From Rotaria socialis (lineage: Eukaryota; Rotifera; Eurotatoria; Philodinida; Philodinidae), in contig CAJNYU010004017.1 in NCBI GenBank assembly GCA_905331475.1, positions 56,999 to 120,998 on the forward strand: a DNA stretch of 64,000 bases. The letters are read 5' to 3'. Made by a program: the position numbers and the translations under genes. Each line of letters opens with the position of its first letter. Position 1 is the stretch's first letter. Of the stretch, positions 21,538 to 35,255 are shown in pieces. Below the pieces are notes generated by a model. It did not search any database. It was not told the origin of the DNA and worked only from the letters and a program-made list of their open reading frames with translations.

Positions 21538-24500
21538 TGAAAATATATTTTCTTTTTAAGAAATGCTTCGTTGGCTTTTCTCACTAACTTTTAATGTTCG
21601 TAGAATAAAACTTTTGAAGTATAAATACATCGGATACTTCTTATTTATAATTCAAAAGTATTGCTGTACGTCTTGACCGTAAATTCGTATGTTAATTTGC
21701 AATTCATTTCTATCGTTTATTTTTTTTTGCACAAAAGTAATGTTTTTTTTTCAATTTGGCACTTAAATCTTTTTTATTTGAAATTAATTTTCATTCGCAG
21801 ACATTGCTCAAAGAGAAATGTGCGAATTCTCACAAATCTAAATAGATATAATGCCTGTAATAAAATAGATAAATAATTGATTGCATTCTAACTCGAGAGA
21901 GACTATGCATATGCCTAAAAACAGACTTAATCGATGTTGTATCCAAGGACAAAAGTCACAATTCAATACTCGGCAGTATATATAAAGTTACAGTGCGATA
22001 TTATTAAACTGTGAACGAAGTTTAGACGACGATGATACTAAAATTAATAAATATCAGAAACTTGAATAAATGTAGACTATGACTTTGTTTTGAAAATAAC
22101 ACTCCGAACAATTAATATATGATATTATCCATATAAACGATGATGAACGAACACTATATAGAATGATTATTCTAATAAATAATAGTGTGTCATAGTAATA
22201 TATTACCGTTAATGCGAGAATTTATGTTTTGATTCAAATAGCAACGACTTTTTCAGTATAACACTGACTCTAATTTCATGGTTTTTTAAATATTTTATCA
22301 TTTCAAGATGTATCAGAAAAAGCTGTCGTTTCGTTTCGTTTTGTCTTGACTTATTTTTCTAAAAGTTTCTTTAGGTAGAAAGAAATAATGTCATTTGTTT
22401 TGATCCCCTCGAACTTTTAACTGATTATTTGCATATGCAAAAGTTTAACATGTACATCTAACGATTCAGAAAAGCCTTTCAGCGCACAGCAGCTTGTTAA
22501 CATTTATCGAATTAATTTCGAGTTGATGATATATTTTGTTTTTCTGTTTAAATGGCAACGATCAATTATTCTAAGATGAATGGAAACGTTTAAACAACGA
22601 TAAAGAACAAAAACAACAATAAAGAAAAAAAGAAAAACAGAATGATAGTATGCACCGGTACTACCGCGAGCGTTTCTAATTAATTATTAGAAAGCTAACT
22701 GGTTGCTGTTGACAGGGGAAAGAGCAAAAAAAGACATTATTCATATATCAGATGATTTTTCTTTGTGACAATTTCCATAAGTCTCATAATTAAAACTATA
22801 TTCGATCGGAAAACGAAAGTCTACTGATAACTTGAAGGAGAAATGAAACGTAACTCTCTGTAAACTTTTTAGGAGATCAGTCCAGTCGTTGTTTGTATGA
22901 AAGAAATTGATTGTTTTTGTTAGAAAAAATGATGTATCTCTCTATTCTACTAGCAGATTGCTGTGTAAGTTCCATTGACATGAGTATCTGTCGGACATAT
23001 GGCGCCAATTAGTATTTATACAAGTGAGTAAGAGATTCTGATAGTTGATGTAAAGCATTGATTGTATCAGTATAGGTGATCGATCAATTAATCTAACAAA
23101 AAAAAAGCAAGTTTTGATTTATTTATCCTTTTTACAGCCAGTCCCGAATTTATTCGAAGATACTTTCAATATTCTAGACGAACGAATCTACTTTAGTTAT
23201 CATCGCTATCGAACTGAACGTCTTTCTGTGTCATATCTCTCTAGTTCCTTGCAAAAAACTCAAATAATGACATTCTTCCCTGATTTTCTGTGGAGTAGAA
23301 GTTGAATAGCTTACGTTCTGTAGCATTGTGGAATATATAAATTCTAGAAAACATTGAACGGATGCATATTACGATCGTTTTACTCCCAATGAAGAGCCTA
23401 TCGATGAGCGACATCATAGTATCATATATAAATATTCGCCGCTTTCTCACGAACGCTAAGTCTTACACAACTACATTTCGTTGGAAAGAAAATCCGTCGT
23501 ATTTAAATCTTTTACTCAATGCAGACAATATGAAAATGAAAACAATTCTGATAATGATGATGCATAGATATTGTACAATGATAAAACAAACATCTTTCTA
23601 TGCATATGTTTTACTTTGATCATTTGTTTGTTTGATATCTATGAGCAATAAATATTATTCATTTTTGATAGATCATAACAACATCTATCGTATTTAATAT
23701 TAAACAAATTCTTTCTTGACTTATGTTTTTTCTTCGCTATTGAATCGTTTAACCCTCGAGTTCATGATGAGGTTTTACAATGAGATGATGCCAATTTTTT
23801 TCTATTTTCTCCTTTTGATTGATAGGCCATTAAATTTATATTTTTTTCTATTAGTCCAATCAAATAGTATTCTTATTTTCTCTTTTCTTCGTCTAGCTCA
23901 ATCGCATATTTTTCCATATGACGAAATCATTATTTTCTAGCGCACGATCAAAGAACAACTCATGAAACATAATACTTCATTTAGACATTACCATTAGCCT
24001 GTGTTTACATTTTAAATATTCTTCGGAAAAAAGAAACACAAGCTGCAATTCTTATTTCCTTGTTTCCCTATCTAAGAAAAAAAATTCTTATCAGTATTTT
24101 ATCTAAATCGATCATCTGTGTTTTGGTGATGTATTAGTTGAATAATTCAAAAGACATTCGGAAATGATTTTCTGTTTTTTTTTTATTTTATTTCTCGACT
24201 ATTTTCATATCCGTCTTTTCTCAAAGCCATTCTCTTGTCAATGGTGATTCATTTTCATGCGGAAGAACAAAAAAACGTCATGACGAACAGGCGGCAATGT
24301 GGTTTACTTTCGCATCGTTAAGCAATCATAATGAGTATTCACACAATCAACCAGAATAACATCAATATTAAGACAAGAAAAACGACAACATAGATCTGGT
24401 CACTGAATAAGAGAACAAGCGAAACTTCCGCACACATTTTCTCAAACATTTCATTGAACGTTTCTGGCAGATGGTAGTTCACCGTTTCTTGAAGATAGAT

Positions 24501-24977
24501 TTTTCTATGCAATACAAAAGAACCAGTGTTTCCCTATAGGCTTATTCTCTACCTGCTGTTATCTCTGTTTTTCATTAAACTTAGCCTCCGAGCATCATAC
24601 AGCAATATACACACAGAGAGTTACATTTGTCACTCATCAATGCTCGTCGCCGCTTTGCATATATAGATGCGTATGTTGAGCGCATGCGTACATAATAGAG
24701 CTATAAAGATGATCGATGCGGCGAATAGTGATTATTCTATTGAGGGAGCGTCGATAATCTAAACAACAACGGTACTTTTGCTTCCTTGCTTATTTTCTAC
24801 CCGCCCCTCTTCATTTACGTGAAATCAACTGAGTGTGAGATAAATATTCAATGAACAAATTTGTTTTCCGCATGTGCACATCTATATAGATATCCGTCTG
24901 GTCATCATATTGATTTGTACTCATTAAATACTATTCAAGAAAAACGATTATCTTCTTTCGACAATACACATTCCATC
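21538..24977. other. Gene-poor 3.4-kb stretch
   Basis: No gene can be supported. One segment, 23142-23305, has a good TTTTTACAG acceptor and then 55 open codons to a stop, so it might be a last exon, but no partner exon or domain is seen. The rest is AT-rich with scattered short frames. Confidence 0.4.
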
Positions 24978-27489
24978 ATGTTAAAAGAACTATTCGGGTA
25001 TGTATGCTATTAACAAATATAAATGTGAAAACAGAAAAATATAGTTTAAAATTTGTTGTTTGGATAGAGAACAAAACTATTTTGTTTAATCTTCTTTGAA
25101 ATTCAATACTTATTATTATTATTATGATGATAAACAAAGATGAACTATATTTTTAGAGTCCTTGAAAATTGTATGTTTGTTCCGCTTGTTGAGGGATAAA
25201 AATTAATGAAAAAAAAAAATTACAATAGAAGAATAGAAATACTTTGAACAGTACAAATTTGGAAGTTGAGCATGCTTTTCATTAGTTACTTTTAGTGATG
25301 ATCTCCAGGGTTCATTGTTCAGTAAATATCATAATAATCACCAACAATTGAATACGATTTTAGTGAAAAAATACAGTTGATCTAATTTTGTTGACTAAAC
25401 CAAAGCTTGAACTGCACTATATTTTTGATTTACTCTTGTTTTAGTTGCTCTGTTGTTTTTATTCTCTTACTATTTCCAGCACAATTATTTTCAATAAATT
25501 TCAAAACTGCTTGTGATTTATTAAATCTTCCACGTGAATGTCATTGTCAACGAACTCGTACTATGGCGTTGTTTTCATCCAATGAAACACGTTTACGATG
25601 TCGTCAATTAACAGATGTAACAACAAATCATCGTTGGTCGAGCGTATTATATGATCATTTAGCTTTTGAAACATTCAATGATAATTTAACAGTGCATCGG
25701 CTTGTTTTTTCTAATATTATTGCTCGAACATTGCGTTTTAATGCACAATATCTTATTTTAAATGATCATACATTTGACAGTGGCTATGTCGGTCAATTAG
25801 CTATAACAAATCAGGATACATATGGCCGAATACATTTTGAATTCAATGGTCAAATATTTTATGGCACAACGATAACTAATTTATATTTTAAATTAATAGA
25901 TTTTGAAATGCCAATAAATGAAGTAACCTTTGCGAATTCAAAAATCTATTCATTCTTAATTCGATCATCGAAATTTTATGGTTTTACAAATCAAAATGGC
26001 GAAATAGCATCCAAAAGTCTTACTAAAATGCAATATGACCATTTTCTTGAATACGATATTTTATTGCCAATCAATCAAAAACAGGTTCCAAACCAACTCC
26101 TTGATTCTAACGATGAAAGTTCATCAATGGAATCTGAAAAAAGTGTTACTATGAACGTAACACTAATGACCAATCCTGTGTATATAACAATATTTACAAT
26201 AATCTCGAGTATTAATACAATAAATTTAACCGAAAGTTATTTTCCAAATAATATTGTGTATAGTCAAACAGAAGAAATCGAACTGAGCTACAATAAAATA
26301 AATTCTCTTAATGCACATACATTTCGTCATTTAAGACAATTTAAAGGGCGATTAATTTTAAGAAATAATCACATCAAATATTTACATCCGTATGCATTTA
26401 AAGATTTACTTTTATTAAAAACTTTATCATTGGCAAAAAATTCGATTCAAGATTTATCATCAATGCATTTTAAAGAATTAAATCAATTGTATGAACTTGA
26501 TCTAGGCTATAATCAAATCAATGAATTAAATAATTATACATTTCAACACTTATATAATTTACGAATACTCTATTTAAATCACAATCCTCTAGAAATAATT
26601 CATTCGGATGCATTTTCAAATCTAACACAATTGAAACAAATTCATTTTCAAGGCGTAGAATTTATTCATTTAATTGATCAACAATATCTTCAATGGATTT
26701 GGAATTTGGCGAGTCTACATGTTATTCATTTACTTAAAACCGAGTAAGGACGCACCGAGAATAGCTTCGATGATTATGCAGCCTCCGCATGATTTTTTTT
26801 TATCTGGCTAAAAAATATTTCGCTATCGTAAGGTGAGAATCAACGCTTTATGAGTGCAAACCAGCATTGAATAAACGTATAGAACACGGTTCCGAATAAA
26901 GGAACGGAAGAGGATATGAATTTCATCGAGTGTTACAATACAAGCGCAGTTCTATAAATTAGTTACATTGACTCAGGAAGATGAAACTAATCGGAGAACA
27001 AAACGTCATATGCGGTTACCCATTTCGATTTAATTATGCGTGAAATATAGTCAATGATGTTTAGCATCCATTAGAACAATAATTTCAAAGAAAAATACAA
27101 GATAATTAATATTCTTGTGTTCGATAAAAATAGCTGTTGAATAGAATCAATAATTAATCAGGAATATGTTTTGTTCTATGTTTAGTTTTGATCTGAGTGA
27201 TGTTGCCTTTTGTATGCTATCTCATTATAATCAAACATTATTTCACGTATCACATCAACATTTTTGCTCGTGTAATATTCATTATTTTAATTTTAATCAA
27301 CGATCGATTGAAAATTATTCAAATTCAATATCAAAATCTACTAGAAATTATTTGCGGTTAACTCCTATCTGTAATGAAAAGGAAACCGAATCAATTTTAA
27401 AGCAACAAATAAATGACAGTGATTTAGTATTTCAAGGTTTAGAAGATAAATGTGATTATAAAATAATGTTTCTCGATTGTGACGCTATG

Positions 27490-27521
<32 letters not shown>

Positions 27522-28408
27522 TGAAACGACAAGCGTATCGAATGTATACACAGACACATCATTTGCCCCACCTGTTCTCACCGATGCAACAAGCGAAATT
27601 CCCGTGCCAGCATTAGCAACATGGTTCGTTCTTAATTTGAAAACGCGCATGAAATCTTTCAATGGAGATAAATAGTCGAGCATAGTTTGCTTTCTGATAT
27701 ATTAGAATTAAGAATAAACCGATGAGCAAAGATGTTTTTCTCGTTGAACTAATAAATCTATCAGGAGTTTCGTTTATGTAATGGGACGATTGAACTACCG
27801 TGTCTTGTTAATGATCATAGCAGATCTAGTCTGTCTATTCTAATTGATAATCAAGAGTCTGAATCTAAACTGATTCTATCAGTAAATGATTCGGAAGATG
27901 TTAAATTTTTATAATGAGTTCACTGAATTGAAAATAATGTTTCATTTCTTTTAGGAGTACTCCACAAGTTCCAAATGAATCGCCTTTTAATAATTTGAAA
28001 AAATTATTTACTGTGCTTAGCACACTACTAGCAATAACCGTCGGCGCTATTGCCGGCGTCTTCTTTTGGTATCGTTTCAAAGCTATAATAAAACAACGAA
28101 GAAAAAAGAAAAATCTTATCGAACAACAACGACATTTCAATTCGCCTGTACTCAATAATCATAACTCCGGAGCGGGTCAATATGCTTCGTCGGACACATT
28201 AGGTAGTATACACAGTGCACGTTTATCTGGCAGTAAAAGTCACTCAGAAACTTATGTAGAACCAGCAACATTACAGGCGTCAAGTCTCTATAAAAACATC
28301 GAAGCCATAGATTCAGACCCAGTCGAAAATTTTATTGACGACGAAAGTCTACATCAAGACTCAACAGATAATTCACTCACAGAAATACCAGCAGTTACTC
28401 AATGTTAA
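24978..28408 (+). CDS. Leucine-rich-repeat single-pass membrane protein
   Basis: Four exons: 24978-24997, 25445-26743, 27186-27623 (or from 27162, also in frame) and 27955-28408, giving about 736 residues. The tiny first exon (MLKELFG) joins CSVVFILLLFPAQLFS to complete a signal peptide. LPRECHCQ is LRRNT-like. Typical extracellular LRRs (ELSYNKINSLNAHTFRHLRQ, SLAKNSIQDLSSMHFKELNQ, DLGYNQINELNNYTFQHLYN) fill residues about 290-430, followed by a cysteine-containing flank (CSCNIHYF). A poly-Thr stretch from (ACA)n at 27488-27519 and a Pro/Ala segment form a stalk. One transmembrane helix (LSTLLAITVGAIAGVFFWY, about 606-624) precedes a basic, Ser-rich cytoplasmic tail. It is probably a cell-surface adhesion or recognition receptor. 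The donor at 27624 (GTTCGT) is weak, so that border is the least certain. Confidence 0.75.
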
Positions 28409-30905
28409 AACTGTTCTATTTGTTGTTTTTTTTAATGTTTGTGTGCTCTTTTTTTAAAATATAATTAAAAGAAGTTCGCATTGAAATTTCAATGAAACAT
28501 GTAAACTCTACTGTTGCTGCCGGGGACGCTTTGCTGATTATTGTATGTCTTTTCGTTGACCCTTATTTTGAAGGCTAAGTATCGAACATATGAAAGACTC
28601 ATTTTTATTTTCGTTAAATTTCAACACCGAAAGTATTTCCAAGAAAATATGTATGTGCGTCAAGTTTGAAATCGAATTATCATATTATTTTCTGTATGTT
28701 AGAGCAAACACTAATAAGAACATCTTTACTCAACACAACAGCGGTTAGTTAGTACAGAATTTTCCGCTTGTGCTTGACGTTGGAATTACGAGTTTCCTTT
28801 CTGAAAATAACGTCAATCATGCAAAGCCTGTCGATTTCTTATCTTACGAGAAAAACAATTTGCTCCATAATCACGTCTATTTTAAAAATTTACGTCAATC
28901 TTGCTTTTTAATTCATCCGGTGACTTCTATAAAACAAAAACTAGCCCTCTACTTCATGAATGTTTAAAGTAATTTATAGATAAAACTTTTGCTTAACTCA
29001 AACGAATTCATATTTTTTTTCCATTAAATCAGTCTGCGAAAAAAAAACAACTAATTGACTCACAGGTCCGAAAAATATTTATCCAATTACAGGTGCCACT
29101 TCAAATACATGTGAAAGTCATTGTATTGATTTTAATCCTTCTGCCATACACAAATACCTCTCACATATATATAACTGTAATGGAAATACTTGTAATCAAG
29201 GGCCACTTGTTTAGGATAATATTTACCTAGTACAAATATATTAAATTCTGATAAACTAAAAGAAGTATACCAGTTCTCATATATCCCAAAATACACTTTC
29301 TTAATGTGAATAACTCTCTAATAACAAATGTTTATCATATCATTCTATAATTTTATTCTCACTATTCATATAGAGACAAAGCATTAGATGATTTATATTA
29401 CGGACTAGAATCAACACTAATCAACGAAGAAATTTCTCATAGAGTGACTTCGGGAATAATTCGAACGGAATTCAGCGGAAGATTTTATTTACCAAAAACA
29501 AACTTTTTGTCCAATGGTAAATATTTGGCAATATTCTGAGGATCAGAATGTCATTTTCTCCATGAGGTTTTGCGGTCGAAATCCATCATTCAAATGAAAT
29601 ACTATTGCCATATAAAACAACTGAACTCCTTGTATCGTACGACGAAACGTAAAATTCATCAATTCTATCCTTGTAATAACAGGAGTCGATTTCATCTTCG
29701 AGAGAAAAAATAGGAATACTCAAGTTTGTTGTGTGTTTTTTTATTTTCACTATGAAATGCTGGTCTACTTCAATGCGCATATGTACGTAAAAACAAAGAT
29801 TTCATTTACTTCTACTTCAGGCAACCTGTCTTTTCGAAAGACGAAAATGGTGCATCGATTCATTTGAACAGGAATTTCATTCCTGCGGCTTTTGTATCGT
29901 TATTCAAGAAGTATTTTAATAGAATATAAAAACGAATCGAACATCATAACTGCAAATTTCATGGTGCACCATACCGATCGTTCGATGTACATTTAATGAT
30001 ATAATCAAAGTCCAAAAATGTGTAGGTAGATTCGATTGTACATTAGAATTCTTCTACGAGCATCGATCGAAATTTGATTTGGTTCATTTGTGCACTTTTT
30101 CCTTTGTTCGGTCTAATTGCGCTCGAGGGGCGTTACTCGTTCTTAATAGAAAGTTAAGCTGATCATTTACTAGAGCACATATATTTGCATATTATTCAGT
30201 GCACTGATCTCTACGAGTAATTTTGTTAGTTACTATTACTGGTGTCCTCGATCGTCTTATTTTGTTAATCCTCATCAAATGAAATAAATATAGAAGGCAA
30301 CTCAACAAGAAGAGAAAAGAGGAATATTGTATATAGTCCATTGAGGACAAAGCCATTTACTCGTTTTCAAGTGTTCTTTATAAGATAAATAAAATGTGTG
30401 CGCGAAAGAGAAAAGTAAGCGATTGAAATATTGTCATCTTTACTTGAAATATACCTATTCGTACTTGAGTGTCTAGACAGTAAGTATAAGAAATAAACTT
30501 AGAACGTCGTGTTCAATATTCTAGTGTGTTTTGTGAAACCATTTTTGAGTTAATCGATTTCGTTTAACACTCAAATGTCATCATTTACATAGATGTGATC
30601 TTTATTTTATTCACACTTACAGATTTAGAGGAGAGGGGAAAAAACAGCGATGATCTTATTCTCATCCATTCGAACGACAAACCGAAAGACGAATATTCAC
30701 ACCATTAAATGAATCATATTTCAAAGTATAACATTATATACAGTAGCACAAGACGAATCGTAAATGTTTTATGTATATCACGCACGTTTGCACGATTTCT
30801 TAACAAAATGTTATAATCAGTTTTTCATCAACACACAAAACGTAACAAAGCAGAGAAGGGAAATACTCTTCTTCTTTTTTTTATTCTTCAGATTAATTAT
30901 TTATC
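28409..30905. other. Intergenic, possible orphan exons
   Basis: No full gene is recognised. Two segments look exon-like: 29092-29212 (acceptor CAATTACAG, Cys-rich frame ending in TAG) and 29372-29516 (acceptor CATATAG, 48 open codons, donor GTAAAT). They could belong to a small plus-strand gene or be relics. Neither carries a known domain. Confidence 0.35.
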
Positions 30906-33900
30906 ATGGCATCGTGCGCCGATTTAACTCAAATTTCATTATCAATGGACTCTCGACCGATAACTAAAGTAAGAAACCGAAAACAATGATTTACATACAT
31001 AGAAAATTTTGATTGGCTATCTTCAATTCGGAGGAGTGATGATTTTCGACACTATCGAAAACACAGCGAAAAATTTAAATAGGTTCAAAAATATTTTTCG
31101 TATGACTGTACTTATGATAATCTCACATCGAATTACATCAAATTATAGTCTCGATGTATGCAACAAGATTATTACTCGAGAAAACAACCAAGTAGACAGT
31201 ATGAAAATGTAAAAGTATTAACATGTAACAATGCGGGACGACACTTTGATGTAATTTGAGGTGAAGTTATTACCATAATGAACAGTATTTGCATTACATT
31301 TTAACCTACGCCAAACTATAGACCACAGTTCGCTTCTGTTTGCACCTAACAATCGATGAGAACTTTCGCTAGCATAGTTGATGTTATACCATTTATCTTG
31401 TTCTATTCTATATGTTTTACCAAGGCCAAATGTTCATATAATTAGAAAGGATAAAGAGAAGACATTGACTATTTCCGTCGGATATACGTCAAAGCGTAAC
31501 GGGAGTAACTCCAACGATAGGAAAATTGATGCATATGTTGCAAAAAGAACAACAACATCAACAACAACCTTCTCAATGCGCACACATGCTATGCGCACAA
31601 AGACGCCACTGTATATTACGATGCAATTACATTAATGACATATATCTATACGTTATTTTAGGCTACATCAGTTCCGGTATCTACCAGTAAAAAATTAGTT
31701 GAACCGTTCTATCGATTGAAAAATCGTGCAAATTTATTTCGTCGAAAACATTATTCATCACATTTAGATATTAGTGAAAATTGCTCGATTCTATCTGGTG
31801 ATCACAGTAATCCAGTTGATAACAAGAAAATAACAAATAATATTAATAACTCCAATCATAATAATGTTGTTCTTAAACGATCGAATTCAATGATATGTCC
31901 ACAGCAACGTTTACAATCATTTTTAAGAAGTAATAATAATAACAATAATAATAATAATTCTAATTATCGGAATTCAATTTGTGTTGAATTAACTGGTTGT
32001 TCAATGGACGAAAGTTCAACGGATGATTATTGTCCAGTCAAATCATCATCAGGCCATTATTGGAGTAGCAGAATGCGCTCAACCATGAGCAATATTAAAG
32101 AACAGGATGTATATCCATCGCAGGAATCAATTGATGAAAATAAAAACGAAGCGGGTAAACAATTATATCAACTAAGTTCATTTCTATTCGATGTATTTTA
32201 TATTTCAGTATCATTATACTCGAATAATAAGCATGGAGAGATCTCTGCCGTAGTTTCTTCGCCCAACATAATTAAGAGTGTTATGAGTAGCGAACAAACG
32301 CAACCCTTGATTTCTTCTATTTCAACTTCATCATCGGTACTTGTATCACGTAATAATAGTGAACTAATTCTATCGTCTTTTCTTGGTAAACGACAATCAA
32401 CATGTTCATCGCACGATGAATCGTTTTATGATTGTAAACAAGGCATATCATGTTTCAAATCGACTCAAATTCGTGATGTGTCCGCATTGAAAATGTCAAC
32501 ATGTACAATGACAGGAAAATCTTTAAATAATCTTGATCAATGTTTAACAATAATGTCAGCTGATGACAAAAATGTGCAAACAGTAGATAATGATTCGACG
32601 ACCTTGAATTTAGATGCAGTAAGAAATGATTCATCGGCAAGTTTATCATCATCATCATCAACATCAATACAAACTGATTCACTGGAAAATAAACCGAACA
32701 TATCGAAAATAAGTGAAACATCAAAAGATTCTATGAATCAACGTCTTATAGAATCTTATTATAAATGGCCACATATATACAAGAGATTACTAAGCGACGA
32801 TACCTGTATTTATTGGGTGAATTATTTAGGTAATAATATAACTAGGGGTGTCACATTTAAATTTAAAAAAATTTATTAAATCGGGAAATAAATTTTCAAA
32901 AATTTAAATTTAACTAAATTTAAATTAAATTGTTTGAAATTCAAATTAGTTAAATTTTGAAAACTAGCAGATAAAAATAGTTTTTGACTTGATTGCTACT
33001 ATTTAAAGTCAAATTTGAGTATGTTTCCTGTTTTCTAAAGTTAAAACTAGTCATTCTTCTATGAATTGTACTATTAAATATATTTTTATGAGTATCCCAG
33101 TATTCTGAAGAAGAAAGACGACGGATCCTGATTAATCTGTAGAGAAATTTTGACTATTATGAATAAATATTAACCTAAAATACTAGGTTTTCCTCTCATT
33201 TAGTATTTACTACTGTTAAAGTCACGTATTTCTCTCGTAGCAATCATGTGTATCCATTCAAACAGTTTATTAAATTTAAAATTTAAATTTAAAAAAATTT
33301 ATTAAATCAAGAAATAAATTTTCAAAAATTTAATTTAAATTTAACTTGATAGAATTTAATTTAAAATTAAATTAACTTTTCATGAAGTTAAATTTAAATT
33401 AAATAAACTGTAAATTGACACCCCTAATATAACATCAAAGCCTAAAAACATTCTACATATGAAATCTCAAACGGTTTATGTTGCACTAGACCGTTTTCTC
33501 AGAATCGATGAGCAAAAACAGTGAATTTTATTTGAGAGAACAACAAAATTAGTCTGGTTCGCTATCATTGAATCACTTCGCTGTTCCCCAAAGTAACTTA
33601 TGCAGCTGCAGTACCGCCAACTACGCGATGACGTTGAGTGAATTATTAATTCCTATTAGCATGTTGAGATATATATAGCTAATCTTGTGTGTAGTTCGCA
33701 AGGATTCGCTCTACACTCGCAACTATTTCAGAAATACTGAACAATAAAAACAATCTCTTTCATTTATTGATCCAGGTTCGACAGCAATTAAAATATCAGA
33801 TGATGATGTACCAACAATTCCAACTCATGCAATTAATCGACTGATACAGTCAACGCAATATGCACGTATTTTACCAATAATTGGCTTAAGTATATCACCG

Positions 33901-34406
33901 CGTGGTGTCGAATTTTTGAAACATTCAAAAGATCGCGTTGCTATCTGTTTTCATGATATGAAATCTATACATTGTGCATGTCAAGGCCAAGACTTGCGTT
34001 ATTTTGCTTATGTTGCACATGAGCAACGTACGGCGTTTGATCATAAACAAAAATTAACATCGTCAGCATTTGCTGTACCTAAAAATACAGATCATCATAA
34101 TTATTGTCATGTGTTCGTGGTAAAAAGTGAAGCAATGTCAACGGAAGTAAATAAAATTTTGTGAAACCACTTTTATTTTTTAAATTTATTTAGATTCTAT
34201 TAACTTTCGGCCAAGCTTTCGATGTAGCTTATCGGCTTCATCATCGTTCGAATTCTAAACAAATCTATACAGATGAATCTCGCCAAAACACTGATGGCAA
34301 TCGTCTTTCGTCTAAATTCAATAGAATGATGTCATCATCAGCACATTCACCGGCGACATCATCGTCATCGTCATTATCGAATGAAGAACGAAGAAATTTT
34401 CTTTGA
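30906..34406 (+). CDS. ANKS1-like PTB-domain adaptor protein
   Basis: Four exons: 30906-30968 (MASCADLTQ...PITK), 31662-32829, 33776-34146 and 34194-34406, 604 residues. Residues 22-390 are low-complexity, Ser/Asn-rich and presumably disordered, with Asn repeats near 31930. From about residue 395 a phosphotyrosine-binding domain follows: YWVNYLGSTAIKI, RLIQSTQYARILPIIGLSIS, RGVEFLKHSKDRVAICFHDM, IHCACQGQDLRYFAYVAHE, NYCHVFVVKSEAMSTE, ILLTFGQAFDVAYRLHHR. This order matches the ANKS1/ODIN PTB more closely than SHC or Numb from memory. No ankyrin or SAM domain is present in these exons. PTB adaptors bind NPxY motifs on receptor tails, so a signalling role at the membrane is likely. The intron between YLG and STAIKI holds a 583-bp transposon. 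A 33-bp segment near 32177-32209 could also be an unspliced mini-intron. Confidence 0.78.
32843..33425. mobile_element. AT-rich hAT-like non-autonomous element in PTB intron
   Basis: Inverted ends TAGGGGTGTCA and TGACACCCCT(A) are flanked by AATATAAC at 32835-32842 and 33426-33433, an 8-bp target duplication. The TAGGGRTG-type end resembles Ac/hAT termini. The interior is almost purely A and T: AAATTTAAATTTAAAAAAAT near 32863 is repeated in direct orientation near 33277, next to each end. No coding capacity. It accounts for most of the 946-bp intron. Confidence 0.85.
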
Positions 34407-35255
34407 GAAATCACGATACACGAACCTATTGTTTATAAATATGTTATTTAAATAAATTTCTCCCTCGTTTTATTTCACTAATATAACTAATTTTGAAATA
34501 TGTAATTGTCTTCTTTAAATATCAATAGATCTTTTCGAATTTAATCTTCCTTCACATCGTTTGAACGACGCTGTTGATATATTGTATTATCAACTTATTG
34601 TATCACTGGAAAACTAAAAGAACCCAGTGATTAGCAACAGTGTCCGTGCCGATTTACGTTGTAGACGACCGTAAAATGCATAGAAGAAGCAACATTCAAA
34701 ATTTGCGAGACAAAATTCTTCATGATTTTTTTGTCAACGAAGAAGATAATACACTCACGTTGTTTACTATCAGTACAATTGCAAGTTCGAATATCACTTT
34801 AGATATTTTCTATAACTATATCCGTACCCTTTAATATTGACGAGAAACTGATGTCTCATACGGCCTCTTTTTTGCAATATAATGATATGCTCGACTTTGA
34901 CCCTAAAATCACTATGTACACTTTTCTTTCTTTGCGTTTGTTGTTGATAATGGTGCTCGATTCATCGATCGGCTCATTTCTCGAGGAGTAGTATCGCTTA
35001 ATGAAGCATAATGGGAGCATGTATGCTGTCAACAAGAATCACATTTTTACAAATCAGCATGGTGCGTATTCTAGAGGCTTGATCGAAAAATTCTGTGGGA
35101 CTCATTCTTGCGCTGCATGAAAAATCATCAAGCTCAAACATTGAATGAGTTGTTTTGTCCTTTACATGTTCGAAAAAAGTCTATGATTATCACAATATTA
35201 AGAAAAAAAGAAATTGACGTGATAACAGTCTATATCTAAAAACGAAAGTAGCATT
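34407..35255. other. Convergent intergenic region
   Basis: Lies between the 3' ends of the PTB gene (plus) and the orphan membrane-protein gene (minus). It contains AATAAA near 34452. No gene seen. Confidence 0.5.

Noticed and set aside
31378-31635. 85-codon frame before the large PTB-gene exon
   Set aside because: A different first exon (30906-30968) joins in phase with a good GTAAGA donor; this frame ends in a stop with no donor.
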